Assembly (NCBI RefSeq): GCF_001425705.1
Contig: NZ_LMDC01000001.1
Location: forward strand, 434,001 to 498,000
Direction: 5' to 3'
Length of the DNA stretch: 64,000 bases
From: Pelomonas sp. Root1217
Lineage (GTDB): Bacteria > Pseudomonadota > Gammaproteobacteria > Burkholderiales > Burkholderiaceae_C
Position numbers and translations under genes: made by a program. Positions 38,487-46,107 of this stretch are shown piece after piece. Each line of letters opens with the position of its first letter. Position 1 is the stretch's first letter. The notes beneath the pieces were generated by a model, which was not told where the DNA came from, did not search any database, and saw nothing but the letters and a program-made list of their open reading frames with translations.

Positions 38487-39865
38487 GGCAATTCCTTGGG
38501 CGCCACGGTGTCGAGGTACTCGGGCACCGAGGCCGGCCAGCCCAGGCTTTCTTCGATGGCCTGGCGCAGCGCGTCGGCGGCTTGCGGTTCGCCGTGGGTC
38601 ACATAGACGTGGCTGGGCGGGCGCGGCAGCGTTTGCAGCCAGGCCAGCAACTGGGGTTGGTCGGCATGCGAGGACATGCCGTCGATGGCGGCCACCTCGG
38701 CGCGCACGGGCACCCACTGGCCGTGCATGCGGATGCGGTCCGCGCCGGCCAGCAGGGTGGCGCCGCGCGTGCCGGCGGCCTGATGGCCGACGAAGACGAT
38801 GCTGTTCCTGGGGTCCGGTGCCAGGGCCTCCAGGTGGTGCAGCACGCGGCCACCCGTGGCCATGCCGCTGGCGGCGACGATGACGCTCGGATAGCTGGGA
38901 TGGTTCAGAGCGCGCGATTCCTCCTCGGTGCGGACGTAGCGCACCTTGTCGACGAGGTCGCGGCGCTCAGGCTCGGTCAGCCTGTGTTCATCGGCATGGA
39001 CCTGCACCAGGCGCGTGACCTGGGTGGCCATGGGGCTGTTCAGGTAGATGGGCAGGTCGGCGATGCGCCCGGCGGCTTTCAGGCGCAGCAGGGTGTGCAG
39101 GATGGCCTGTGCCCGCCCGACGGCGAAGGCCGGGATCAGCGTCGTGCCGCCGCGGGCCGCAGTGCGCGCGATGACGTCGCAGAGCTGGTCTGCGCTGGGC
39201 GTTTCAGAGTGCCGCCGATCGCCGTAGGTGGACTCGATGACGACGATGTCGGCCGCGTGTGCCGCGGCCGGCGGCAACATGACGGTGTCGTCGCTGCGCC
39301 CGAGGTCGCCCGAGAAGGTGATCGAGCTGGCGCCCGTTGTGAGGTGGACGCTGGCGGCGCCAATGATGTGGCCGGCATGGCTGAATGTCGTCGTCAGGCC
39401 GGGGACGGGTTCAAACACCTGGCCGAAGGCATGACGGCGCACCTGCTTGAGGCTGTGCAGGGCCTGGGCCTCGGTGTACAGCGGCAGCGCCGGTGAATGC
39501 TTGCTGAAGCCGTGCCGGTTGGCGTAGCGAGCGTCCTCCTCCTGCAGCCGGCCCGAGTCCGGCAGCAGCACGGACAGCAGGTCGCTGGTGCCAGGCGTTG
39601 CGTGGATGGAGCCGCGAAAGCCCTCCGCCACCAGGCGGGGCAGGAAGCCGCTGTGATCGATATGGGCATGCGTCATCACCACGGCATCGATGGACGCTGC
39701 CGGCACGGGGAAGGGGGCCCAATTGCGCAGGCGCAACTGCTTCAAGCCCTGGAACAGCCCGCAGTCGACGAGCAATCGCCGGCCGCCGAATTCGACGAGG
39801 TAGCGGGAACCGGTCACGGTGCCGGTTGCGCCGAAGAAGCGCAGCTTGAGCTCCGTCGTGCTCAC
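38477..39865 (-). CDS. MBL-fold beta-CASP ribonuclease/hydrolase
   Basis: A 462-residue metallo-beta-lactamase-fold enzyme of the RNA-specific beta-CASP group (YSH1/CPSF73-like). The N-terminus is LKLRFFGATGTVTGSRYLVE; metal motif II is MTHAHIDHSG (HxHxDH, near residue 65); then FSHAGHIIGAASVHL, FSGDLGRSDDTVMLP and the beta-CASP insert (IPAFAVGRAQAILHTL, ASGMATGGRVLHHL, VFVGHQAAGTRGATL) and IDGMSSHADQPQLL, TALQTLP-like WLQTLP and YVTHGEPQAADALR. The start is the GTG at 39865, overlapping the stop of a 29-codon ORF as GTGA, which implies coupled translation. It opens the MBL-adhP-usp operon. Confidence 0.88.
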   Translation of the reverse strand: MSTTELKLRFFGATGTVTGSRYLVEFGGRRLLVDCGLFQGLKQLRLRNWAPFPVPAASIDAVVMTHAHIDHSGFLPRLVAEGFRGSIHATPGTSDLLSVLLPDSGRLQEEDARYANRHGFSKHSPALPLYTEAQALHSLKQVRRHAFGQVFEPVPGLTTTFSHAGHIIGAASVHLTTGASSITFSGDLGRSDDTVMLPPAAAHAADIVVIESTYGDRRHSETPSADQLCDVIARTAARGGTTLIPAFAVGRAQAILHTLLRLKAAGRIADLPIYLNSPMATQVTRLVQVHADEHRLTEPERRDLVDKVRYVRTEEESRALNHPSYPSVIVAASGMATGGRVLHHLEALAPDPRNSIVFVGHQAAGTRGATLLAGADRIRMHGQWVPVRAEVAAIDGMSSHADQPQLLAWLQTLPRPPSHVYVTHGEPQAADALRQAIEESLGWPASVPEYLDTVAPKELPCP

Positions 39866-39951
39866 GGCCGGCGCCCCAGCAGCCAATTCACCGGGCCGCA
39901 GCCCACAATCAGGCGGCGTGCGCGTTCCACCGATCCGACATTGATAACCAT
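39862..39951 (-). CDS. 29-codon leader ORF, DUF2892-like N-terminal fragment
   Basis: ATG at 39951 is preceded by AGGAGG at ideal spacing, the strongest ribosome site in this cluster. The peptide begins MVINVGSVERARRLIVGCGP and continues for nine more residues. It resembles the opening of DUF2892 inner-membrane proteins (N-V-G-x2-(D/E)-R-x2-R-x2-x-G), but stops before the second hydrophobic stretch. Its TGA overlaps the GTG start of the MBL gene (GTGA). It is either a functional micropeptide, a truncated DUF2892 gene, or a translated leader that loads ribosomes onto the MBL gene. Confidence 0.55.
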   Translation of the reverse strand: MVINVGSVERARRLIVGCGPVNWLLGRRP

Positions 39952-39982
39952 GGTGGCCTCCTGACCTGTTCAAGTCAGGTTC

Positions 39983-40036
39983 AGCGTAGGCCGGCCTACT
40001 GCCGGTGGCCTTGCGCTGGATCAAGCGCGCTTGATC
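39983..40036 (-). promoter_or_regulatory. FNR-type box and promoter of the MBL-adhP-usp operon
   Basis: On the minus strand TTGATCCAGCGCAA (40024 to 40011) is identical to the box before the PatZ-like gene. An 18-bp perfect palindrome, GATCAAGCGCGCTTGATC (40019-40036), overlaps it and adds a second TTGATC half-site. TACGCT (39988 to 39983) is a suitable -10 element; with the box centre at -41.5 the start would be near 39976, giving a 25-nt leader with an AGGAGG site. A 14-bp palindrome (39986-39999, GTAGGCCGGCCTAC) spans the -10 region. Confidence 0.65.
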
Positions 40037-40040
40037 AACC

Positions 40041-40811
40041 CTAGCTGGGCGTGGACGGGCGCTCGACACCCCAGCGCCGGTACAGCTCGACGGCCGAGCC
40101 GGTGCGCAGCCACTGTTCGAAGGCCTGGTCGTAGCGTTGCGACAGGGCCTCACCGCCGGCGCTGCGTGCAAAGGCCATGTGCCCGTGCAGCACGTCCAGC
40201 GGTGGCGAGCAGCGCGCGACGGCGTCAGCCAGGCCCAGGCGTTGCAGCACCGGCTGGCAGTTGCGGTCGTTCGCTGCGAACAGCTCGATGCGCCGCTTCA
40301 TCAGCATCTGCAACCCGGCGTCGACGCTCTGTACCCAGGTCAGTTGGTTCATGCCCGTCTTCATGCGTTCGAAGCGGCTGCCGTAGGCCCAGCCGCGCAC
40401 GGCGGCCACGGGCGCCTGGGCCAGTTCGCCAAACTCACCCGTCCAGCGCGCCTCCTCGCCGCGGCGGGCGTACCAGACCATGGCGTCCGAGTAGAAGGAG
40501 CGCACGCTGAACAGCATGCGGGCCTCGCGTTCCGGCGTGCGGTAGGGGCCGATGAGGATGTCCGCCTCGCCCTGCTCCAGCATCAGCTGCGCGCGCGGCC
40601 AGGGCAGCCATTCGCAGCGCACGTTGTCGCCGAACAGCATGCCCAGCAGGTCCACCGCCAGGCCCTTGGGCGCCTGGCCTTCGCTGCCCTCGAAGATGCG
40701 CGCGAACTGCGAGCCCACCGCGCGCAGCGGTGTCGCGTGGGCCTGCCGCGCCAGCCCCAGCCCCGCCATCCAGCCCAACCCTGCCTTGCACCACACGCGC
40801 CGTGTCGACAT
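40041..40811 (-). CDS. Periplasmic amino-acid-type substrate-binding protein
   Basis: A 256-residue exported protein with a signal peptide of about 26 residues (ending ARQAHA). The mature part fits the SBP_bac_3 fold seen in amino-acid ABC transporters and in sensor-like orphans: LAVDLLGMLFGDNVRCEWLP, WPRAQLMLEQGEADILIGPY, FYSDAMVWYARRGE, VAAVRGWAYGSRFE, and the C-terminal DQAFEQWLRTGSAVELYRRW. No permease or ATPase gene is adjacent, so it may be an orphan binding protein. The ATG at 40811 has GAAGGGA upstream. It is 55 bp beyond the NUDIX gene on the same strand. Confidence 0.8.
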   Translation of the reverse strand: MSTRRVWCKAGLGWMAGLGLARQAHATPLRAVGSQFARIFEGSEGQAPKGLAVDLLGMLFGDNVRCEWLPWPRAQLMLEQGEADILIGPYRTPEREARMLFSVRSFYSDAMVWYARRGEEARWTGEFGELAQAPVAAVRGWAYGSRFERMKTGMNQLTWVQSVDAGLQMLMKRRIELFAANDRNCQPVLQRLGLADAVARCSPPLDVLHGHMAFARSAGGEALSQRYDQAFEQWLRTGSAVELYRRWGVERPSTPS

Positions 40812-40865
40812 GGCTCATCCCTTCGTTGGAGACGCCGTTGATGATGCGCGCCGCGGAGGGTGAGA

Positions 40866-41417
40866 TCAAGGAATGTCGATGTCGTGCAGCGCAAAGCCGC
40901 CACCCTGGCGGCGGTCGGCGAAGAAGCAGCGCAGCGTCTCTCGCGTCGTCTTGAAGGCGATCTCGTCCCAGGGAATCTCGTCTTCGTTGAAGAGCCTGGC
41001 CTCCAGCGACTCCGGCCCCGGGTTGAACTCGGGCGAAAGCAGCCGGGCGCGGTAGAAAAGGTGGACCTGGCCCACCCGCACGACGTTGAGCACGGTGTAC
41101 AGCGGCCCCATCTCGATGTCGGCACCAGCCTCCTCCTGGGTCTCGCGCAGGGCGCCCTCGGCGGTCGTCTCGTTCAGTTCCATGAAGCCGGCCGGCAGCG
41201 TCCACAGGCCATGCCGCGGCTCGATGGCGCGCCGGCACAGCAACACGCGGCCGTCCTCCCAGACCGGCAGCGTGCCCACCACGTTCAGCGGGTTCTGGTA
41301 GTGGATGGCGCCACAGCCCGGGCAGACCGCGCGTTCGCGGTTGTCATCGGCGGGGATGCGGTATTCCACGGCGGTGCCGCAGTTCGGGCAGTGTCTGAGC
41401 GGGCTGGGAAAGGGCAT
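40866..41417 (-). CDS. NUDIX hydrolase with N-terminal zinc ribbon
   Basis: A 183-residue protein. A zinc ribbon at residues 8-38 (HCPNCGTAVEYRI, CPGCGAIHYQNP) precedes a complete NUDIX box in GFMELNETTAEGALRETQEE, followed by AG (G-x5-E-x7-REUxEExGU). This layout is shared with NADH pyrophosphatase-like and ADP-ribose-type NUDIX enzymes; the substrate cannot be fixed from sequence. The ATG at 41417 opens MPFPSPLRHCPNCG. It is divergent from the maleylacetoacetate isomerase gene, 33 bp away. Confidence 0.88.
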   Translation of the reverse strand: MPFPSPLRHCPNCGTAVEYRIPADDNRERAVCPGCGAIHYQNPLNVVGTLPVWEDGRVLLCRRAIEPRHGLWTLPAGFMELNETTAEGALRETQEEAGADIEMGPLYTVLNVVRVGQVHLFYRARLLSPEFNPGPESLEARLFNEDEIPWDEIAFKTTRETLRCFFADRRQGGGFALHDIDIP

Positions 41418-41450
41418 GCGGCCCAGTTTATGGCGAGCAGAATGACGGCC

Positions 41451-42086
41451 ATGAAGCTCTACAACTACTTCCGCTCTTCCGCCTCGTGGCGCGTGCGCAT
41501 CGGGCTGGCGCTCAAGGGCCTGGACTACGACTACGCGGCCATCCACCTCGCAAAGAACGAGCAGTTCGCCGGCAGCTTCGCCGAGCAGCAGGTCTCCCAC
41601 CTCGTGCCGGCGCTGGTGCTGGACGACGGCCAATGGCTGAGCCAGTCCATGGCGATCCTCGAATACCTGGACGAGACGCATCCGGAGCCGCCTTTGCTTC
41701 CCCAGGGCGCCGTCGCGCGGGCGCAGGTGAGGGCGCTGGCCCAGGACATCGGTTGCGACATCCACCCCATCAACAACCTGCGCGTGCTGCGCTATTTGAA
41801 GAACGACCTGGGCCAGGAGCAGACGACCGTCGACCGCTGGTACCGCCATTGGGTGGCGACGGGCCTGGGCATCGTCGAGCAGCGCCTTGCGGCCACGGCG
41901 GGGACATACTGTTTCGGCGACACGCCGGGCCTGGCTGATTGCCTGCTCGTGCCCCAGATCTACAACGCCCAGCGCTTCGAATGCCCGCTGGACGACTTCC
42001 CGACCGTCATGCGCGTGAACGCCGCCTGCCTGGCCCTGCCGGCCTTTGCCAACACGCATCCCGGCGTTTGTCCCGATGCAGCCTGA
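41451..42086 (+). CDS. maiA: Maleylacetoacetate isomerase (zeta-class GST)
   Basis: A 211-residue glutathione-dependent enzyme that isomerises maleylacetoacetate or maleylpyruvate to the fumaryl form in tyrosine or gentisate breakdown. The N-terminal thioredoxin-like domain has the zeta-class active-site motif YFRSSASWRVRIGLALKGLD, then QVSHLVPALVLDD and LSQSMAILEYLDETHPEPPL; the helical domain has DIHPINNLRVLRYL and GDTPGLADCLLVPQIYNAQR. The ATG at 41451 gives MKLYNYF; an in-frame ATG at 41442 is possible. No other aromatic-degradation gene is adjacent. Its end overlaps the start of the next gene by 11 bp. Confidence 0.92.
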   Translation: MKLYNYFRSSASWRVRIGLALKGLDYDYAAIHLAKNEQFAGSFAEQQVSHLVPALVLDDGQWLSQSMAILEYLDETHPEPPLLPQGAVARAQVRALAQDIGCDIHPINNLRVLRYLKNDLGQEQTTVDRWYRHWVATGLGIVEQRLAATAGTYCFGDTPGLADCLLVPQIYNAQRFECPLDDFPTVMRVNAACLALPAFANTHPGVCPDAA

Positions 42087-42804
42087 TCCGAACTGGCTGC
42101 GCCCGGACTGGCCGGGCGTGACGGCCTTCATGACCACTCGCGGCTCCAACTTCGGCCGCAAGGCGGGCGACCCCGAGCTGGCCAAGGCCAACCGCATCGG
42201 ACTCGCCGGATTGCTCGGTGCGCGGCCCGTCTTTCTCGATCAGGTCCATGGCGCCGATGTCGTGCGCCTGCGCGCCGATTGGCACGACGACAACGCGCCC
42301 AAGGCGGATGCGGCCGTGTCGACCGATCCGGACCTGGCCGTGGCCATCCTGGTCGCCGACTGCCTGCCCGTGCTGTTCGCAGCGCCGGGCGGCGTGGCCG
42401 GCGCGCATGCCGGCTGGCGCGGCCTGGCGGCCGGCGTGCTGGAGAACACGGTGGCCGAGCTGTGCGACGCAGCGAAATGCCAGCCCGGCGATGTGAAAGC
42501 CTGGCTCGGCGCCTGCATCGGCCCCGCGGCCTTCGAGGTCGGCCCGGAGGTCGTTGCGGCTTTCGGCCGTGAGCCCATCGAACGCGACCAGCCCGGCTTC
42601 CTCTACCGGCCCAACCCCGAGCCTCGCTGGCGCGCCGATCTGCCCCTGTTGGCTCGCGAAAGATTGATCTCGGTCAATGTCACCCAAATCAGCGGCGGCT
42701 CGTGGTGCACGCTGACGGATGATTCACGCTTCTTTTCGTTCCGGGGCGAGGCCCTCGGCCGGCCCCGGGGCCGCATGGCCGCCTGCATCTCCTTGCGCGG
42801 CTAG
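42076..42804 (+). CDS. pgeF: YfiH/PgeF family polyphenol oxidase/purine nucleoside phosphorylase-like
   Basis: A 242-residue Zn/Cu protein of the laccase-domain (DUF152) family, implicated in peptidoglycan editing and in purine nucleoside phosphorolysis. The metal-binding triad is visible: LDQVHGADVV (His), VADCLPVLF (Cys) and AGAHAGWRGLAAG (His), followed by LGACIGPAAFEVGPEV and the final DDSRFFSFRGE and GRMAACISLRG. The ATG at 42076 overlaps the maiA end; an upstream start would only extend into maiA. Its last 81 bases overlap the antisense 3' end of the small membrane-protein gene. Confidence 0.88.
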   Translation: MQPDPNWLRPDWPGVTAFMTTRGSNFGRKAGDPELAKANRIGLAGLLGARPVFLDQVHGADVVRLRADWHDDNAPKADAAVSTDPDLAVAILVADCLPVLFAAPGGVAGAHAGWRGLAAGVLENTVAELCDAAKCQPGDVKAWLGACIGPAAFEVGPEVVAAFGREPIERDQPGFLYRPNPEPRWRADLPLLARERLISVNVTQISGGSWCTLTDDSRFFSFRGEALGRPRGRMAACISLRG

Positions 42805-42990
42805 CTCGGCAGCACGCCGCCGACGCTTGCGGCCGGGCGTGCCGAGGATGTAGAGCAGCAGGCCCAGTGGAAGGACGCCATAGAGCATCAGCGTGACGAA
42901 GGCACCGAACAGCGAGCCCTGGGGGCTGATCGCTTCGGCCGCCGCCATCATCAGCGCCACATAGGCCCAGGCAATCGCAACGAGATACAT
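42724..42990 (-). CDS. Small conserved membrane protein next to phaC
   Basis: An 88-residue protein with two hydrophobic helices: residues 1-22 (MYLVAIAWAYVALMMAAAEA) and about 27-48 (LFGAFVTLMLYGVLPLGLLL), then TPGRKRRRR and an Ala/Pro-rich charged tail. Similar short proteins with a YLxxIAWxYVxLMMAxAEA start are common in Burkholderiales, often near phaC. Function unknown. The tail is encoded antisense to the pgeF 3' end for 81 bp, so its last 26 codons are constrained by two proteins. Confidence 0.7.
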   Translation of the reverse strand: MYLVAIAWAYVALMMAAAEAISPQGSLFGAFVTLMLYGVLPLGLLLYILGTPGRKRRRRAAELAAQGDAGGHAAPGPAEGLAPERKEA

Positions 42991-43100
42991 GTGTCATTGG
43001 CACGTCAGTGCGTGCGGTTAAAAAGCTGGGGCTGCGAGATGTGGCAAGCTTATTGCAACGGATCGAGACAACACCGCGACGCGGGAGCTCCGAGGAAGAC

Positions 43101-44777
43101 ATGGCCACAAGCAAGAAGAACGACGCCCCGCCCGCCACGGAGGGGCCGGCCGTATTCGCGGACCTGATGCAGCAGATGGCGCATCTGCCGCAGATCTCGC
43201 CCACCGCACTGGCCGAGTTGCAGGCCGATTATCTGAAGCAGGCCACGGCGTTGTGGAACGCGTCGCTGGGGCAGGGCGAGGCTCCGGCCATCGGCGACCG
43301 CCGCTTCGCCGCACCCGAATGGCGGAGCAACCCGGCCGCCAGCTTCATGACCCAGCTCTATCTGCTCAACAGCCAGACGCTGGGCCGGATGGCTTCGGCC
43401 ATCGAGGCCGACGACAAGACCAAGGCGCGCATCCGCTTCGCCGTGCAGCAATTCGTCGATGCCGTGTCGCCCAGCAATTACCTAGCCTTGAACCCCGAGG
43501 CGCAGAAGCTGGCGCTGGACAGCCAGGGTGAGACGCTGACCCGTGGCCTGCAGCAGCTGTGGGGCGACCTGCAGCGCGGCCATGTGTCGCAGACGGACGA
43601 GAGCGCCTTCGAGGTCGGCAAGAACGTGGCCACCACGGCCGGCAGCATCGTCTTCGAGAACGAGCTGTTCCAGCTCATCGAATACGCGCCGCTTACGAAG
43701 GACGTGCACACGCGCCCCTTCCTGCTGGTGCCGCCCTGCATCAACAAGTTCTACATCCTGGACCTGCAGCCGGACAACTCACTCATCCGCTACGCCGTCA
43801 CGCAAGGCCATCGCGTCTTCGTCGTCAGCTGGCGCAACCCGGATGAGTCGGTCAAGGCGCTGACCTGGGACGACTACATCGAGCAGGGGGCCATCGAGGC
43901 CACCCGCGTCGTGCAGGAGATCTCGGGCCAGGACAAGATCAACGCTTTGGGTTTTTGCGTCGGCGGCACCATCCTCGCCACTGCCCTGGGCGTGCTCGCC
44001 GCGCGCGGCGAGCAGCCGGCGGCCAGCCTCACGCTGCTGACGACGCTGCTGGACTTTGCCGACAACGGCATCCTGGACATCTTCGTCGACGAGGCCAGCG
44101 TGCGCCTGCGCGAGGCCACGCTGGGCCCCGAATGCCCGAAGGGCCCGCAACTGCTGCATGGCCAGGAACTGGCCACCACGTTCAGCTTCCTGCGCCCCAA
44201 CGACCTGGTGTGGAACTACGTCGTCGGCAACTACCTGAAGGGCGAGCAGCCGCCGCCCTTCGACCTGCTGTACTGGAACGGCGACTCGACCAACCTGCCC
44301 GGGCCGATGTACTGCTGGTATCTGCGCCACACCTATCTGCAAAACGAGTTGAAGGAGCCGGGCAAGCTGACCGTCTGCGGCGAGAAGCTCGACCTGGGTG
44401 CTATTCAAGCCCCGGTCTACATCTACGGCTCGCGCGAGGACCACATCGTGCCCTGGCAGGCCGCCTATCGCAGCACCCAGATCCTGAAGGGCAAGAAGCG
44501 CTTCGTGATGGGGGCGTCGGGCCATATCGCCGGCGTCATCAACCCGCCGGCCAAGGGCAAGCGCAGCCACTGGATTGCCAAGGGAACGGCCTTGCCGGCC
44601 GACCCCGAGGCCTGGTTGGCCAGCGCCACCGAGCACCCGGGGAGCTGGTGGCCGGACTGGTCCACCTGGCTGGCTTCGCATGCCGGCGCCAAGAAGCCCG
44701 CACCCAAGGCGCCGGGCAACCGCAAGTTCAAGGCGATCGAGCCCGCGCCCGGTCGCTATGTGAAAGTGAAAGCGTGA
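43101..44777 (+). CDS. phaC: Class I poly(3-hydroxyalkanoate) synthase
   Basis: A 558-residue enzyme that polymerises 3-hydroxybutyryl-CoA into PHB granules. The class I PhaC pattern is clear: FAAPEWRSNPAASFMTQLYL, QLIEYAPLTKDVHTRPFLLV, then PPCINKFYILDL. The lipase-like box GFCVGG carries the nucleophile Cys286; RPNDLVWNYVVGNYLKGE, FDLLYWNGDSTNLPGPMYCW, SREDHIVPWQAAYRS (catalytic Asp) and MGASGHIAGVINPPAKGKRS (catalytic His) follow. The ATG at 43101 (MATSKKN) follows GAGGAAG. phaA and phaB follow in order. An inverted repeat lies in the 114-bp phaC-phaA gap. Confidence 0.95.
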   Translation: MATSKKNDAPPATEGPAVFADLMQQMAHLPQISPTALAELQADYLKQATALWNASLGQGEAPAIGDRRFAAPEWRSNPAASFMTQLYLLNSQTLGRMASAIEADDKTKARIRFAVQQFVDAVSPSNYLALNPEAQKLALDSQGETLTRGLQQLWGDLQRGHVSQTDESAFEVGKNVATTAGSIVFENELFQLIEYAPLTKDVHTRPFLLVPPCINKFYILDLQPDNSLIRYAVTQGHRVFVVSWRNPDESVKALTWDDYIEQGAIEATRVVQEISGQDKINALGFCVGGTILATALGVLAARGEQPAASLTLLTTLLDFADNGILDIFVDEASVRLREATLGPECPKGPQLLHGQELATTFSFLRPNDLVWNYVVGNYLKGEQPPPFDLLYWNGDSTNLPGPMYCWYLRHTYLQNELKEPGKLTVCGEKLDLGAIQAPVYIYGSREDHIVPWQAAYRSTQILKGKKRFVMGASGHIAGVINPPAKGKRSHWIAKGTALPADPEAWLASATEHPGSWWPDWSTWLASHAGAKKPAPKAPGNRKFKAIEPAPGRYVKVKA

Positions 44778-44786
44778 CACCCTCTC

Positions 44787-44871
44787 AATGCAACCACTGA
44801 GGCACGGAGGCACAGAGAACTCAGGTTCTCTTTGTCTTCCTCCGTGCCTTTGTGCCTCTGTGGTTGCATTT
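44787..44871. repeat. Imperfect long inverted repeat between phaC and phaA
   Basis: Left arm 44787-44820 and right arm 44825-44871 are imperfect inverted copies: AATGCAACCAC, GAGGCAC and AGGCAC blocks recur in reverse complement, and the tip is AGAGAAC-TCAG-GTTCTCT. The right arm holds about 13 extra bases near the tip. The element is less GC-rich than its surroundings and is built of GGCAC(G/A)(G/A)AGG-like units, as in an interspersed repeat. In RNA it would fold into a long hairpin that could lower phaAB expression relative to phaC or set 3'-end stability. Confidence 0.75.
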
Positions 44872-44891
44872 GTTTTTCCAAGGAGACATCC

Positions 44892-46076
44892 ATGAGCAAA
44901 GAAGACATCGTCATCGTCGCCGCCGCACGCACGGCCATCGGCAAGTTCGGCGGCACCCTCGCCAAGACGCCCGCCAGCGAACTGGGCGCCGCCGTCATCC
45001 AGGACCTGCTGCGCCGCACCGGCCTGGCCGGCGACCAGATCAATGAGGTCATCCTCGGCCAGGTGCTTACGGCCGGCGTGGGCCAGAACCCGGCGCGCCA
45101 GTCCGTCATCAAGTCCGGCCTGCCCCAGGCCGTGCCGGCCATGACGATCAACAAGGTCTGCGGCTCCGGCCTGAAGGCCGTGATGCTGGCCGCGCAAGCC
45201 ATCCGCGACGGTGACAGCGACATCGTCATCGCCGGCGGCCAGGAGAGCATGAGCATGAGCCCTCATGTGCTGCCGGGCTCGCGCGATGGCCAGCGCATGG
45301 GTGACTGGAAGATGATCGACACGATGATCGTCGACGGCCTGTGGGACGTGTACAACCAGTACCACATGGGCATCACGGCCGAGAACGTGGCCAAGAAGTA
45401 CGGCATCACGCGCGAGCAGCAGGATGCGCTGGCGCTGGGCAGCCAGCAGAAGGCCGCCGCGGCCCAGGACGCCGGCCGCTTCAAGGATGAGATCGTGCCG
45501 TTCAGCATCGCGCAGAAGAAGGGCGATCCGATCGTCTTCGCTGCCGACGAGTTCATCAACCGCAAGTCCAACGCCGAAGCCCTGGCCGGCCTGCGCCCTG
45601 CCTTCGACAAGGCCGGCAGCGTCACCGCCGGCAATGCCTCGGGCCTGAACGATGGCGCCGCCGGCGTCGTCGTCATGACGGCCGCCAAGGCCGCGGCCCT
45701 GGGGCTGACGCCGCTAGCGCGCATTGCCTCCTACGCCTCGGCTGGCCTGGACCCCGCGCTGATGGGCATGGGCCCGGTGCCCGCGGCCCGCAAGGCGCTG
45801 GAGCGCGCCGGCTGGAAGCCCGCCGACCTTGACTTGCTGGAAATCAACGAAGCCTTCGCTGCCCAGGCCTGTGCCGTGCACAACGAGATGGGCTGGGACA
45901 TGAGCAAGGTGAACGTCAACGGTGGCGCGATTGCGCTGGGCCACCCCATCGGCGCCAGCGGCTGCCGCGTGCTCGTCACGCTGCTGCACGAGATGATCAA
46001 GCGCGATGCCAGGAAGGGCATCGCCTCGCTGTGCATCGGCGGCGGCATGGGTGTCGCCCTGACCGTCGAACGTTGA
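44892..46076 (+). CDS. phaA: Acetyl-CoA acetyltransferase (beta-ketothiolase)
   Basis: A 394-residue thiolase condensing two acetyl-CoA to acetoacetyl-CoA, the first PHB step. The acyl-accepting Cys90 lies in [65 protein letters not shown] and the [19 protein letters not shown] and [14 protein letters not shown] ends carry the catalytic His and second Cys. Length matches the family. The AGGAGA site six bases before the ATG at 44892 is strong. phaB follows 31 bp later. Confidence 0.95.
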   Translation: MSKEDIVIVAAARTAIGKFGGTLAKTPASELGAAVIQDLLRRTGLAGDQINEVILGQVLTAGVGQNPARQSVIKSGLPQAVPAMTINKVCGSGLKAVMLAAQAIRDGDSDIVIAGGQESMSMSPHVLPGSRDGQRMGDWKMIDTMIVDGLWDVYNQYHMGITAENVAKKYGITREQQDALALGSQQKAAAAQDAGRFKDEIVPFSIAQKKGDPIVFAADEFINRKSNAEALAGLRPAFDKAGSVTAGNASGLNDGAAGVVVMTAAKAAALGLTPLARIASYASAGLDPALMGMGPVPAARKALERAGWKPADLDLLEINEAFAAQACAVHNEMGWDMSKVNVNGGAIALGHPIGASGCRVLVTLLHEMIKRDARKGIASLCIGGGMGVALTVER

Positions 46077-46107
46077 TACCCTCACCCAATCACAACAGGA
46101 GACATCC

